A stretch of DNA of 56,025 bases from Isobaculum melis (GCF_900111355.1 NZ_FOHA01000003.1:137114-193138), one strand, 5' to 3'. Shown: positions 1-9,721, counted from the stretch's first letter. Notes: a model not told the origin generated them from the sequence alone. Numbers and translations are program-made.

Positions 1-326
1 AACAAATGATTCTTGCAACACTATATTATCTGTTGCCTTATATTTTGTCAAACTTTTTTTATATACTTATTTTTTTCTCCTAGTCCGTTGTTATAAGTTA
101 ATAATAAAAGGGTGGAAATATAATATTATTGTTAATTATTTTTTGGAAAATGTTTTTAATATATATGAACTCCTCCTTTTATAAATGAGTTAAAAAAGAA
201 TTGCCAAAAAATCAAATAAAATAACTTATCATAAGGGCTGACTAAAATAGCATCCAAAAGCACAACATGATATGATAGTAGACGAGATGAAATTGGATTT
301 CCAATAGAAAAAGGTGACCTATCCAA
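1..326. other. AT-rich intergenic start of window
   Basis: No convincing gene is seen in this AT-rich stretch. The only recognisable signals belong to dinG: a TATGAT hexamer at 271-276 that may be a -10 box (its -35 is weak) and the ribosome binding site AAGGTGA at 311-317. The upstream gene lies outside the window. Confidence 0.5.
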
Positions 327-3125
327 ATGAAGAAGAATGTATATGCAGTTGTAGATATCGAAACAACAGGGACAAATGTTGAGCAAGGTGGTAAAATGAT
401 TCAATTTGCTTGCTGTTTAATTGAAGCAGGCGCTGTTGTTCATCAATTTTCAACATTTATCAATCCAGGTATTAAAATACCCGAACAAATTACCCGCTTA
501 ACTGGGATTAAGCAACAAGATGTAGCAAATGAGCCTTATTTTGAAGATGTTGCACCCGTTATTTATGGGTTGCTGACAGATTGTATCTTTGTGGCGCATA
601 ATGTGCACTTTGATTATCAATTCTTATTAAGCGAATTTAATCATTGTGGCTACACAGATTTCAGGTTAACAGGAATGGATACAGTCGAGCTGTCTCAAAT
701 TTTGTTGCCTACCGAAATGAGCTACCGCTTAAGTGATTTAGCTGAAAGCTTACAGTTAGAACATGAAAATCCCCATCGAGCAGATAGCGATGCTTATGTC
801 ACAGCTGAATTATTTCTTTATTTACAAGAGAAAGCAGCTTCATTGCCACTTGTAACGATTGAAAAGTTAGTGGTATTTTCTGAGTATTTAATGATGGATA
901 CAGGGTTGTTTTTTGTGCATATTTTGGAAGAAATGAAGCATTGGGTGCCACCACTTGATCCTGCGATACAAGTCAAAAATGGGATTGCGATCCAAAAGCA
1001 GCAGGTATTTAATAGCCAACAAGAGTATCGACTAAACGCCCAATATCCCGAGACACGAGCAGAAAAAGTCACGTTGTTTCAATCATCCTATCAGTTAAGA
1101 GAAGCCCAAGAAAAAATGATGAATAAAATCCATCAGGTATTAGAAGGAGAACCACATCATCTTGCCATTGAAGCTCCAACAGGAATTGGGAAAACATTTG
1201 GTTACTTATTACCATTGGCCTATCATGCTAAGAAAAACGCACCAATTGTGGTGAGTACGTATACTAATTTATTACAATATCAGTTGTTTTATCAGGATAT
1301 TGCAAAGTTAAAAGATATTTTACCTTTTGAGTTACAGGTTGCTTTGATTAAGGGAAGAAATCATTATCTGCATTTATCAAAATTTGAGCATATTTTAAAA
1401 GAGCCAAATGAAAATAAAAATGATGCTTTATTAAAAATGCAAGTGTTGGTCTGGTTAACGGCGACTAAGACAGGAGACTTAGATGAGCTTCATTTAGCGA
1501 GTAATCATCATTCCTTTTGGCAAAGAATTAAGCATAATGGCTGGGTCTTAAATAGTCAAAAAGATGAATGGTTTGCAGAAGATTTTTATTTATTGGCACA
1601 AAAAAGAAGTCAGCAAGCGGATTTGATTATTACCAATCATAGTGTTCTTTGTCAAAATTTAAGAACCAAGCGCCAGCTATTACCAGATTTTGAGTATTTA
1701 ATGGTTGATGAAGCCCATCATTTGCATGATATGGCGATGCTAAGCTCTGAAGCACAGTTTTCTTATCAGCAAGGGAAATATTTGATGCAGGCTTTTGGGC
1801 ATATTCATTTACCTCATACGCTATTAAGTCAGCTACAAAAAATCATGAAGGACTTAAAAATTTCGCAGCATCTATTAATGGATTTTGATATTAGCTTATT
1901 ATTTATTGAAGAAAAGTTAGCAGAAATATTTGAAGGTCTGGTTCAATTAAATCAACTAGAGCATGGCACGATTCTTTCAGCTCAAGATCATATCCATGTT
2001 TTATTTGATCAAAATGAGGTTGAAAAATTATCTCCAGCTGTTCAACGTGGGATTCAAGAGTGTGTCCAAACCTTTGCAGAAGCAACAGAACAGAGCAGGG
2101 AGTTAATTACATTGTTTCAAACCCATGAGCAGCAATTGACTAAAGCAGATTTATTTATGATTGAATCCTTTGGTAGCCTATCAGATGATTTTCAGGAATA
2201 TCACGGTCAGCTGAGTCAATTTTTTGATTTTGCAACCGTTGGCCAAGTAAAATGGCTGGAAATGAGTCGCAAAAATCCAAAAGGTAGCTTACAGTTAAAA
2301 ATGAGTGCACCAGAAGTTCATTCATTTTTGAAAAAAGAATTGGTTGAGAAGGTTCCTTATTTGTTCTATACAGGAGGCACTTTATCAATTGGTCAGTCTT
2401 TTGAGTTCTTTAAAGCTGAAGTTGGGGAAACAGAGGCGCTTGAAACAACCATTTTAGAAAGTAATTTTGATTATAGTAAGCAAGCAAAGTTGGTCATTCC
2501 AAAAGAATTTCCTGCTATTAAAACCTTGTCTCAACAAAAATATACACAATTGGTTGTTAAAGCATTGAAAAAAATTGCAAAAGGGACAGATAAAAATGTG
2601 CTGGTATTATTTAATTCCTTAGAAATGTTAAAACATACCTATCAACAATTAAATGAATCGCCTTTATTTTCTAAAAAAGAATTAATGGCACAAGGTATTT
2701 CTGGTAGTAGGGAACGCCTGCTAAAACGCTTCTATCATAGTAAGGGGAGTATGCTATTAGGAAGTGAAAGCTTTTGGGAAGGCGTTGATTTGCCTGGTAG
2801 TGCCTTGGAAATATTGGTCATTGTCCGCTTACCATTTGAATCTCCTGCACAGCCGCTGGTTAAAGCGAGATATGAACGCCTGGAAGCAGAAGGACATCTA
2901 CCATTTAAAGAGGATGCCTTACCAAGAGCCGCACTGCGTTTAAGACAAGGACTAGGTCGCTTAATTCGTAGTGAAACTGATAAAGGAATGATGATTTTAT
3001 TAGATAATCGTTTGACTGATACAGACTATGGTCACTTTATTTTAGAAGCATTGCCTGAGGACTTACCAAAAGAAAAACAATTTTTATCTGATATTGTGGA
3101 AGAAATCCATGATTTTTTAAACTAA
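327..3125 (+). CDS. dinG: DinG-family exonuclease/helicase
   Basis: This 932-residue protein joins an N-terminal DEDD 3'-5' exonuclease of the DNA polymerase III epsilon type to a superfamily 2 XPD/DinG-like helicase, the usual Firmicutes form. The exonuclease acidic residues are visible in VVDIETTG (D10, E12), HNVHFDY and HRADSDAY. The helicase has Walker A APTGIGKT at 283-290, a DEAH box at 461-464, and C-terminal motifs GSESFWEGVDLPG and RQGLGRLIR. It probably works in DNA repair or R-loop removal. AAGGTGA at 311-317 sets the ATG start. The gene leads into ypmB-aspB-asnS, the same order as in Bacillus. Confidence 0.95.
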   Translation: MKKNVYAVVDIETTGTNVEQGGKMIQFACCLIEAGAVVHQFSTFINPGIKIPEQITRLTGIKQQDVANEPYFEDVAPVIYGLLTDCIFVAHNVHFDYQFLLSEFNHCGYTDFRLTGMDTVELSQILLPTEMSYRLSDLAESLQLEHENPHRADSDAYVTAELFLYLQEKAASLPLVTIEKLVVFSEYLMMDTGLFFVHILEEMKHWVPPLDPAIQVKNGIAIQKQQVFNSQQEYRLNAQYPETRAEKVTLFQSSYQLREAQEKMMNKIHQVLEGEPHHLAIEAPTGIGKTFGYLLPLAYHAKKNAPIVVSTYTNLLQYQLFYQDIAKLKDILPFELQVALIKGRNHYLHLSKFEHILKEPNENKNDALLKMQVLVWLTATKTGDLDELHLASNHHSFWQRIKHNGWVLNSQKDEWFAEDFYLLAQKRSQQADLIITNHSVLCQNLRTKRQLLPDFEYLMVDEAHHLHDMAMLSSEAQFSYQQGKYLMQAFGHIHLPHTLLSQLQKIMKDLKISQHLLMDFDISLLFIEEKLAEIFEGLVQLNQLEHGTILSAQDHIHVLFDQNEVEKLSPAVQRGIQECVQTFAEATEQSRELITLFQTHEQQLTKADLFMIESFGSLSDDFQEYHGQLSQFFDFATVGQVKWLEMSRKNPKGSLQLKMSAPEVHSFLKKELVEKVPYLFYTGGTLSIGQSFEFFKAEVGETEALETTILESNFDYSKQAKLVIPKEFPAIKTLSQQKYTQLVVKALKKIAKGTDKNVLVLFNSLEMLKHTYQQLNESPLFSKKELMAQGISGSRERLLKRFYHSKGSMLLGSESFWEGVDLPGSALEILVIVRLPFESPAQPLVKARYERLEAEGHLPFKEDALPRAALRLRQGLGRLIRSETDKGMMILLDNRLTDTDYGHFILEALPEDLPKEKQFLSDIVEEIHDFLN

Positions 3126-3212
3126 ATTTAACGAAAAAACCGCTGAATCATCTATAATTTAGAAATAAAAGCTGTTATAATAAAGGACAATGAGTAATTT
3201 GGTGGTGAAAAG

Positions 3213-3689
3213 ATGAAAAAATGGCTATTGATTAGCATAACAAGTGTCGTCACAATCGCGTGTATTATTTTCTTTGCAGTATATAGTACAGCAAGAGCGC
3301 CAAAGGCCAATGCAGAAGAAGAAACCATTGCTTTAGCAAAAAAACATGCAGATTTAGATACAGTTGATGATTTTTATTGGTACAATGGAAAAGAATCTTA
3401 TTTCACCGTGACTGGTAAAGATACTTCAGGTGAAGCGATTGTTGTCATCGTCGCAAAAAATAATGGCAAAATGACTGTATTAAAACAAAGTGATGGCATT
3501 ACTGAAGCCCAAGCTAGAGGGGTATTAACCCATGAAAAAGCGCCTGCTAAAATTTTAACAACCCGAATGGGCATGAAAGATAATACACCTATTTGGGAAA
3601 TGAGTTATGAAGATGAAAACGGTCAATTAGGCTATTATTCAATTACTTTTAAAGATGGTACATGGGTGGAAGATGTTTCGAATATTTAA
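3213..3689 (+). CDS. ypmB: YpmB-like membrane-anchored protein
   Basis: A 158-residue protein with one N-terminal hydrophobic segment (about residues 4-24) and an extracytoplasmic remainder, resembling the YpmB/DUF5590 family with a PepSY-like fold. Its biochemical role is unknown. The position between dinG and an aspartate aminotransferase matches the Bacillus dinG-ypmB-aspB-asnS order and supports the call. A GGTGGTG ribosome binding site lies just before the ATG. Two TATAAT hexamers upstream (3153-3158 and 3176-3181) could be -10 boxes, but neither has a clear -35. Confidence 0.8.
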   Translation: MKKWLLISITSVVTIACIIFFAVYSTARAPKANAEEETIALAKKHADLDTVDDFYWYNGKESYFTVTGKDTSGEAIVVIVAKNNGKMTVLKQSDGITEAQARGVLTHEKAPAKILTTRMGMKDNTPIWEMSYEDENGQLGYYSITFKDGTWVEDVSNI

Positions 3690-3710
3690 TAGAATTTGGA
3701 GGTAGAAATC

Positions 3711-4901
3711 TTGGTTCAATTATCTAAAAGAGTGACAAATATGTCTCCTTCAGCAACATTTGCAATCGCAGCAAAAGCAAAAAAATTAAAAGATCAAGGG
3801 ATTGATATTCTTTCTTTAAGTTTTGGAGAACCAGATTTTGTGACACCTAAGTCTATTCAAGAAGGTGCCATTCGTGCAATTGAATCTGGTGCTGCAAGTT
3901 TTTACACACCGTCTGCTGGCTTACCTCAATTAAAAGAAGCGATTTGTGCTGAAACTCTTCAAACAACTGGTGTGAAGTATGCTCCAACTGAAACAATTGT
4001 GACAGATGGTGCAAAATATGCTTTGTATTTATTATTTCAAGTCTTGTTAAACACAGGGGATGAAGTACTGATTCCAGCGCCATATTGGGTAAGTTACCCT
4101 GAACAAGTAAAATTAGCTGAGGGGCAGCCTGTCTTTGTGGAAACACATGCAGCTACAAAATATAAGGTCACAGTGGCTGATTTAGAAGCCAAAAGAACAG
4201 TAAAAACCAAAGCCCTGGTGATCAATACACCTTCTAATCCTACGGGCATGATTTATACGAAGGAAGAATTAACAGCCATTGGCAATTGGGCGGTTCAACA
4301 TGATATTTTAATTGTTGCAGATGATATTTATGGAAAATTAGTCTATAATGGGTACACATCTGTTTCGATTGTTAGCATGAGTGAAGCGATTAAAAAGCAA
4401 ACCATTTTGATTAATGGTGTGTCTAAAAGCTATGCAATGACTGGTTGGAGAATTGGTTATGCCCTTGGGAATGAAACCATCATTCAAAGAATGACCGATT
4501 TAGCGTCACATTCAACAAGTAATCCAAGTGCAGTTGCACAATATGCGGCAATAGAGGCTTTGACTGGTTCACAACAGTCAACGGAAGAGATGAGGCAGGC
4601 TTTTGAGACCCGTTTAAATCAGATATATCCATTGTTAATGAAGATACCTGGTGTGACATGTGAAAAACCAGAAGGTGCTTTTTACCTTTTTCCAGATGTT
4701 TCTGAAACCGCAAAACTTTGTGGCTATTCAAATGTAACAGATTTTGCATCTGCACTCCTTGAACAAGCACATGTTGCTGTTGTTCCAGGGATTGGCTTTG
4801 GTGCACCAGACAATATTCGGTTAAGTTATGCAGCTGATCTATTGGTTTTAGAAGCAGCAATGAAACGCATTCATGATTTTGTGATAGAAAAAATGAAATA
4901 A
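3711..4901 (+). CDS. aspB: Aspartate aminotransferase, class I
   Basis: A PLP-dependent class I aminotransferase of 396 residues that most likely interconverts aspartate and oxaloacetate with glutamate/2-oxoglutarate. Visible motifs are the NTPSNPTG loop, DDIYGKLVY, the Schiff-base lysine K239 in SKSYAMTGWRIGY, and the C-terminal arginine motif NIRLSYA. I place the start at TTG 3711 because GGAGG at 3698-3702 sits 8 bases upstream; the longer reading from TTG 3696 would translate through its own ribosome binding site. It lies 32 bases before asnS, so it may feed aspartate towards asparagine metabolism. Confidence 0.92.
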   Translation: MVQLSKRVTNMSPSATFAIAAKAKKLKDQGIDILSLSFGEPDFVTPKSIQEGAIRAIESGAASFYTPSAGLPQLKEAICAETLQTTGVKYAPTETIVTDGAKYALYLLFQVLLNTGDEVLIPAPYWVSYPEQVKLAEGQPVFVETHAATKYKVTVADLEAKRTVKTKALVINTPSNPTGMIYTKEELTAIGNWAVQHDILIVADDIYGKLVYNGYTSVSIVSMSEAIKKQTILINGVSKSYAMTGWRIGYALGNETIIQRMTDLASHSTSNPSAVAQYAAIEALTGSQQSTEEMRQAFETRLNQIYPLLMKIPGVTCEKPEGAFYLFPDVSETAKLCGYSNVTDFASALLEQAHVAVVPGIGFGAPDNIRLSYAADLLVLEAAMKRIHDFVIEKMK

Positions 4902-4933
4902 GATAATTATTTTGATTAAAGGAGCGTACAAAC

Positions 4934-6232
4934 GTGGAGAGAATTACAATTAAACAAGCAAGTGATTATGTTGGCAAAGAAGTTGAAATTGGTGCTTGGG
5001 TTGCGAATAAACGTTCAAGTGGAAAAATTGCCTTTTTACAATTAAGAGATGGAACAGCTTATTTTCAAGGTGTAGTGGTTAAAAGTGAAGTAAGCGAAGA
5101 AGCATTTCAATTAGCTAAAGGCTTAAATCAAGAAACATCCATCTTAGTCAGAGGAACCATTCAAGAAGATAGCCGTTCAAAATTTGGTTATGAGCTCGTT
5201 GTAAGCGACATTGAAGTTATTGGTGAAAGCCATGATTACCCTATTACACCAAAAGAGCATGGGACTGAGTTCTTAATGGATCACCGTCATTTATGGTTAC
5301 GTTCATCAAAACAACATGCCATTATGCAAATTCGTAATGAAATTATTCGTGCAACCTATGAATTTTTCAATCAAGAAGGATTTATTAAAATTGATCCGCC
5401 AATCCTAACAGGTAGCGCACCTGAAGGCACAACTGAGCTATTCCATACCAATTACTTTGATGAAGAAGCTTATTTATCTCAAAGTGGTCAATTATATATG
5501 GAAGCAGCAGCGATGGCTTTCGGTAAAGTCTTTTCATTTGGTCCAACTTTCCGTGCAGAAAAATCTAAAACAAGACGTCATTTAATTGAATTTTGGATGA
5601 TGGAGCCTGAAATGGCCTTTATGGATCAAGAACAAAGCTTAGAAGTCCAAGAACAATATGTAGCTTTCTTGGTAAGTAATGTCTTAGCAAATTGTGATCA
5701 TGCATTAGATGTTTTAGAAAGAGATCGTGAAGTCTTGAAAAAATATACCCAATTACCTTATCCACGTATCTCTTATGATGATGCAGTGACATTATTAAAT
5801 AAAAATGGCTTTGATGATATTACATGGGGTGATGATTTTGGTTCACCACATGAAACCTATATTGCCAACTCATTTGAGAAACCAGTCTTCATTTTAAACT
5901 ATCCAAAAGCAATCAAACCATTCTATACAAAACCACATCCAACGCGTGAAGATGTTGTGATTTGTTCAGATATGATTGCACCAGAAGGCTATGGTGAGAT
6001 TATTGGTGGTAGTGAACGTGCGGTTGATTATGATTATCTATTAGAACGTATTCGTGAATTTGGCTTAAATGAAGAAGAATATGCTTGGTATTTAGATTTA
6101 CGTAAATATGGAACTGTTCCTCATTCTGGTTTTGGTTTAGGCTTAGAAAGAGCTGTTACTTGGATTTCTGGAATTGAACATATCCGTGAAGCGATTCCAT
6201 TCCCACGTTTGTTAAACAGAATTTATCCTTAA
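4934..6232 (+). CDS. asnS: Asparaginyl-tRNA synthetase
   Basis: A class IIb aminoacyl-tRNA synthetase of 432 residues that charges tRNA-Asn. An N-terminal OB-fold anticodon-binding domain (about 1-110) precedes the catalytic core. Motif 2 is [15 protein letters not shown] (R207), followed by FWMMEPEM. Motif 3 is GLGLERA near residues 401-407. The AsnS rather than AspS assignment rests on the overall length of about 430 residues and the absence of a GAD insertion. It starts at GTG 4934 after AAAGGAG and ends at a strong terminator, making it the last gene of the dinG-ypmB-aspB-asnS cluster. No T-box leader was found upstream. Confidence 0.95.
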   Translation: MERITIKQASDYVGKEVEIGAWVANKRSSGKIAFLQLRDGTAYFQGVVVKSEVSEEAFQLAKGLNQETSILVRGTIQEDSRSKFGYELVVSDIEVIGESHDYPITPKEHGTEFLMDHRHLWLRSSKQHAIMQIRNEIIRATYEFFNQEGFIKIDPPILTGSAPEGTTELFHTNYFDEEAYLSQSGQLYMEAAAMAFGKVFSFGPTFRAEKSKTRRHLIEFWMMEPEMAFMDQEQSLEVQEQYVAFLVSNVLANCDHALDVLERDREVLKKYTQLPYPRISYDDAVTLLNKNGFDDITWGDDFGSPHETYIANSFEKPVFILNYPKAIKPFYTKPHPTREDVVICSDMIAPEGYGEIIGGSERAVDYDYLLERIREFGLNEEEYAWYLDLRKYGTVPHSGFGLGLERAVTWISGIEHIREAIPFPRLLNRIYP

Positions 6233-6240
6233 TAAAAAGT

Positions 6241-6277
6241 AAAAATCCTGCATTCTTGTATATGCAGGATTTTTTTG
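6241..6277 (+). terminator. Rho-independent terminator after asnS
   Basis: A stem built from AAATCCTGCAT and ATGCAGGATTT with a short loop runs into a run of T residues, eight bases after the asnS stop. Confidence 0.9.
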
Positions 6278-6471
6278 AAATATATTAGAGGAAGAGAGCT
6301 ATTTAATTGTGGCTGAAGCCTTCGATTTTATTATTGTTTAATAATGCTTGGCTTTTATTGCTTAAACTGTGTTAATTAGCAGATTCAGTATACTAAAAAA
6401 AGGTATTGAAATAAAAGGTTGTAGCGTATTTTTTTAAAAAAGCAAGTCTTTCTTTTTAAGTGATAGACTGC

Positions 6472-6477
6472 TATGAT
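6472..6477 (+). promoter_or_regulatory. Possible -10 box of SDR gene promoter
   Basis: TATGAT lies about 130 bases upstream of the dehydrogenase. At a 17-base spacing the matching -35 would be the weak TTTCTT at 6449-6454. I see nothing else in 6278-6448 apart from short AT-rich inverted repeats. Confidence 0.4.
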
Positions 6478-6493
6478 AGTGTTAGTAAACTTT

Positions 6494-6507
6494 AGAAAGC
6501 GGTTACG
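6494..6507 (+). promoter_or_regulatory. Candidate cre (CcpA) site
   Basis: AGAAAGCGGTTACG matches 12 of 14 positions of the catabolite-responsive element TGWNANCGNTNWCA; only the first and last bases differ. It lies just downstream of the inferred transcription start, where CcpA would block transcription. This predicts carbon repression of the downstream dehydrogenase. Confidence 0.45.
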
Positions 6508-6603
6508 TTTTTAATGAGCATCTGATGATGGAAGCTTCTCCAAAATTTACTAAAAATAAAATGTGAAATATTGAGCATTTTTAAAATTAGGGAGGAATTA
6601 AGT

Positions 6604-7356
6604 ATGAAACGTGTAGAAGGAAAAGTAGCAATTATTACTGGAGCAGGAAATGGAATGGGGAAAGAGAGTGCCATTTTACTTGCTGCAGAAGGGGCAAAAG
6701 TAGTTGCAACAGATATTCAATTAGAGGCTGTTGAAGCAGTTGTCAAAGAAATTTTAGCTAATGGTGGCGATGCAATCGCTATTAAACATGATGTAGCTAA
6801 TGAAGCTGAATGGAAGCAAGTTGTTGCTGAAACAACTGCTAAATATGGTAAATTAGATATTTTAGTGAATAATGCAGGGATTTCTTTTGACAAACCATTT
6901 GGTGAATTAACCCTAACTGATTGGGGAAGAGTGATGCAAATTAATGTAGACAGTGTCTTCCTTGGTACACAATTAGCTATTCCTGAGATGCAAAAAAATG
7001 GTGGTGGCTCCATCATTAATATTTCATCAATGGCAGCTATTATTGGAAACTGTGGCGCTGGTCCATATACTGCAAGTAAGGGCGCGGTTCGCTCATTAAC
7101 AAAAGCAGTAGCACATGACTATGCAAAAGATGCGATTCGTTCAAACTCCATTCATCCAGGATATATTGAAACAGCGATGACAAAAGAATTATTTGCAAAT
7201 CCAGCTTATAAAGAATGGTTTGTGAATAATACACCACTTCCATATTTAGGAGAAGGAAAAGATATTGCGAATGCTGTTTTATTCCTTGGCTCAGATGAAT
7301 CTAAATTCATTACAGGAGTTGAATTACCAATTGATGGCGGGATTGTAGCTGGCTAA
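6604..7356 (+). CDS. Short-chain dehydrogenase/reductase
   Basis: A classical SDR of 250 residues. It has the cofactor loop TGAGNGMG at 12-19, NNAG, and the catalytic residues S142, Y155 and K159 in the YTASK motif. The HPGYI segment after the active site resembles Lactobacillus R-specific alcohol dehydrogenases and cyclopentanol-dehydrogenase-like enzymes. The acidic residue D in VVATDIQ after beta-2 favours NAD(H) over NADP(H). The substrate cannot be read from sequence. The start is ATG 6604 with GGGAGG at 6590-6595. It is a single-gene unit with a possible cre site upstream. It is distinct from the biosynthetic FabG at 39891. Confidence 0.85.
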   Translation: MKRVEGKVAIITGAGNGMGKESAILLAAEGAKVVATDIQLEAVEAVVKEILANGGDAIAIKHDVANEAEWKQVVAETTAKYGKLDILVNNAGISFDKPFGELTLTDWGRVMQINVDSVFLGTQLAIPEMQKNGGGSIINISSMAAIIGNCGAGPYTASKGAVRSLTKAVAHDYAKDAIRSNSIHPGYIETAMTKELFANPAYKEWFVNNTPLPYLGEGKDIANAVLFLGSDESKFITGVELPIDGGIVAG

Positions 7357-7561
7357 TTGTCTCTAAAAAAATTCAAGCCTTTCTTTTCCGTTCAAACACT
7401 GGTATGCTAATGGTAAATGAATATTTGAAAGAATATCCAAATTAAATAAGCGCGTCTTTTTTGTTCGATGATTATGCTATAAAAAATTTGGTAATAAAGG
7501 TAGCAATGTTTTTATTATTTGGTTTAAAAAGTATCTAGGATTCGGAAATGAGGATGAAAAA

Positions 7562-7873
7562 ATGCAAGTATTTGAAAAGGAAAATAGTCTTTCTGCTATC
7601 AATGCAGAGGGCAAAGAAATTGCTGAATTAACTTTTACATATCTGGATGAGTCCATTATTATTGTGGAGCATCTATATGTAGGGATTCATTATAGAGGAC
7701 AAGGCATTGCCAAAACATTGGTCAATAAAATTGTTGAGAAAGCCAAACAAGAGTCTAAAAAAATTATGCCTTATTGTACCTTTACAAGAGCTGAATTTAG
7801 AAAATCTAGCGCTTATCAAAAAGTAGAATTTGAACAGCAAATAAGTGAAGCTGAAATACCTCAAAAGGTTTAA
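7562..7873 (+). CDS. Small GNAT acetyltransferase (YjdJ-type)
   Basis: A 103-residue single-domain GNAT-fold protein of the short YjdJ/COG2388-like class. The acetyl-CoA-binding signature is visible as HYRGQGIAKTLV around residues 42-53, preceded by the beta strand IIVEHLYVG. The substrate is unknown; such proteins are often general or small-molecule acetyltransferases. The stop codon lies inside the left arm region of a terminator hairpin. The preceding gap holds a possible -10 TATAAA at 7478-7483 with a poor -35. Confidence 0.75.
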   Translation: MQVFEKENSLSAINAEGKEIAELTFTYLDESIIIVEHLYVGIHYRGQGIAKTLVNKIVEKAKQESKKIMPYCTFTRAEFRKSSAYQKVEFEQQISEAEIPQKV

Positions 7874-7892
7874 CTTTTGGGGTGTTTTTCTT
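7858..7892 (+). terminator. Terminator overlapping end of GNAT gene
   Basis: ACCTCAAAAG pairs with CTTTTGGGGT (one G-U) across a GTTTAA loop and is followed by a T-rich tract. The left arm is part of the GNAT coding sequence. Confidence 0.75.
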
Positions 7893-7925
7893 TCAAAAAT
7901 GAGCAGAAGAGAGGAGCCAGTAAAA

Positions 7926-8171
7926 ATGGATGCACAATCAATTAAAGCCGTTACATACTTATCTAAACAACCTATCTTACATATGGATATGCTCCAGCTT
8001 ATTGCTCGAGGGACTACTCAAATAATCGCTGTTTCAGATGAAGGGGTGTTACTTTTTGATACGATGAGTCAAGCTTATTTTGTGACAGCTAACTCTGAAC
8101 CTTACTCCTTACGCCATATTAAAAGCATACAACAAATCAAACAAAATATGACTTCATTCCTGATCCAATAA
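7926..8171 (+). pseudogene. Probable remnant: N-terminal part of a GNAT protein
   Basis: This 81-codon frame starts at ATG 7926 after GAGAGGAG; a start at ATG 7899 is also possible. The segment ILHMDMLQLIARGTTQII followed by SDEGVLLFD resembles, from memory, the N-terminal domain of a larger clostridial/bacillar GNAT acetyltransferase family. No acetyl-CoA-binding motif follows before the stop, and 8172-8490 shows no continuation. It may be a decayed gene fragment or a free-standing small protein. The family assignment is tentative. Confidence 0.4.
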
Positions 8172-8295
8172 TCTTGTGAATCAAGCTCCTCACCAAAAAC
8201 TAACCAAGCAATCCTAATCTGCTCACTTGTGTGGGACCATTTTTTTCATCAAATTTAGTTGAATTCATGGTGAAGTATTTGTTTCCAGTAATAAA

Positions 8296-8315
8296 TTTTT
8301 GATATTTATCAAAAA
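8296..8315. repeat. AT-rich palindrome upstream of opuC
   Basis: TTTTTGATA and TATCAAAAA are perfect inverted repeats separated by TT. It could be an operator or a weak hairpin. The spacing does not fit the FabT consensus. Confidence 0.4.
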
Positions 8316-8385
8316 ATTGATAGCTTATCTTATATGCCCATCCTATACATACTTAATCTCATTCATAAATCTAATTAGCTGTACT

Positions 8386-8424
8386 AAAAAAGTTTGGATA
8401 TTCCTTTGGAATCCAAACTTTTTT
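8386..8424 (+). terminator. Strong hairpin terminator upstream of opuC
   Basis: AAAAAAGTTTGGAT pairs with ATCCAAACTTTTTT around a short loop, and the right arm doubles as the T-tract. It lies 215 bases after the GNAT-like fragment and about 105 bases before opuCA. It may end transcription from the left or act as an opuC leader attenuator. The rest of 8172-8490 shows no gene. Confidence 0.7.
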
Positions 8425-8456
8425 CTTGTTTTAAATGCTAAAAAGAGGCTTCAAAT

Positions 8457-8485
8457 TTGAAAAATGAGGAAAAGAAGTTCATACT
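8457..8485 (+). promoter_or_regulatory. Likely opuC promoter
   Basis: TTGAAA (8457-8462), a 17-base spacer and CATACT (8480-8485) lie after the terminator and about 40 bases before the opuCA start. TACTAT at 8482-8487 is an alternative -10. Confidence 0.5.
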
Positions 8486-8529
8486 ATTAGATGAGACATA
8501 AAAAAATTATGATAGATGAGGTGATGAAT

Positions 8530-9708
8530 TTGTTAAAACTAGAACATGTATCAAAGGTTTACAAAGGCGGAAAAAAAGCTGTAGACGATGTCACACTGTC
8601 CTTTAACAAAGGAGAATTTATCGCATTCATAGGAACCAGTGGTAGTGGTAAAACAACGACGATGCGCATGATTAATCGGATGATTGAACCGACATCAGGA
8701 AAAATTACACTTGATGGAGAAGACCTTAGTCAAAAAGATCCTGTTCACTTACGAAGAGGGATTGGCTATGTGATTCAACAAATTGGGTTGCTGCCACATT
8801 TAACCATTCGAGACAATATTGTCTTAGTTCCAAAATTACTCAAATGGCCAGACGAAAAACGTCAAGAAATTGCAAAGAATTTAATTGAATTAGTTGATTT
8901 ACCAGAAGAATTTTTAGACCGCTATCCTGGTGAATTATCTGGTGGGCAACAACAAAGAATTGGAGTTGTCAGAGCACTTGCTGCTGATCAAGATATTATC
9001 TTAATGGACGAACCTTTTGGTGCACTAGATCCAATTACAAGAGATTCTTTACAAGATTTAGTAAAGGACTTACAACAAAGACTCGGGAAAACGATTATTT
9101 TTGTTACCCATGATATGGATGAAGCGATTAAGCTAGCTGATCGAATTGTCATTATGCGAGAAGGCAAGGTCGTGCAATTTGATACACCTGAAAATATTTT
9201 ACGTGAACCAGCTGATAAATTTGTTGAAGAATTTATTGGTGAAGATCGCTTGTTACAAGCCAGACCAAATGTTACTACAGTAGAGCAAATCATGCTAAAA
9301 ACACCTGTTTCAATTTCGCCAGCTAAATCATTAAACGAAGCGATTAAATTAATGCGTGATAAACGTGTGGATACCTTATTAGTTGTGGATGATGCAGGTT
9401 TCTTAAAAGGGTTTATTGATGTTGAAAGCATTGATTACAATAAAAATAAAGCAACTAGTGTAGCAGATATTATGAATAAACAAGTTTTCTTTGTTCGTAA
9501 AGATTCTCTGATTAGAGATACTGTTCAACGAATTCTAAAACGTGGGATTAAAAACGTACCAGTTGTGGATGAAAACAGTAAATTAGTTGGGATTGTGACT
9601 AGAACCAGCTTAGTAGATATGGTTTATGATTCTATTTGGGGAGACGATTCAGAGGATGAATCAGATGCAGCTGAGGTTCATAGCACAACAACAGAAAAAG
9701 TAGAGTAA
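8530..9708 (+). CDS. opuCA: Osmoprotectant ABC transporter ATPase, OpuCA-type
   Basis: The ATP-binding subunit of a glycine betaine/carnitine/choline-type importer, 392 residues. Walker A GTSGSGKT lies at 35-42, LSGGQQQR near 136-143 and Walker [13 protein letters not shown] after it. Two C-terminal CBS domains (about 255-375) are the usual ionic-strength or nucleotide sensors in OpuCA-like proteins. An acidic tail follows. I choose TTG 8530 because GAGGTGA at 8518-8524 precedes it by the right distance; ATG 8524 sits on that ribosome binding site. It is the first gene of a four-gene opuCA-CB-CC-CD operon. Confidence 0.93.
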   Translation: MLKLEHVSKVYKGGKKAVDDVTLSFNKGEFIAFIGTSGSGKTTTMRMINRMIEPTSGKITLDGEDLSQKDPVHLRRGIGYVIQQIGLLPHLTIRDNIVLVPKLLKWPDEKRQEIAKNLIELVDLPEEFLDRYPGELSGGQQQRIGVVRALAADQDIILMDEPFGALDPITRDSLQDLVKDLQQRLGKTIIFVTHDMDEAIKLADRIVIMREGKVVQFDTPENILREPADKFVEEFIGEDRLLQARPNVTTVEQIMLKTPVSISPAKSLNEAIKLMRDKRVDTLLVVDDAGFLKGFIDVESIDYNKNKATSVADIMNKQVFFVRKDSLIRDTVQRILKRGIKNVPVVDENSKLVGIVTRTSLVDMVYDSIWGDDSEDESDAAEVHSTTTEKVE

Positions 9709-9721
9709 AGGAGGAAATGAC

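Noticed and set aside
156-404. Minus-strand 82-residue open frame at the window start
   Set aside because: It overlaps the start of dinG, has low-complexity composition and no family resemblance; a GGAGG-like sequence nearby lies at its far end, not before its start.
4902-4933. T-box leader for asnS
   Set aside because: Only 32 bases separate aspB and asnS, far too short for a T-box.
8296-8315. FabT operator upstream of opuC
   Set aside because: The palindrome has TTTGATA/TATCAAA arms but its spacing is 3 bases too long for the FabT consensus, and opuC is not a lipid gene.
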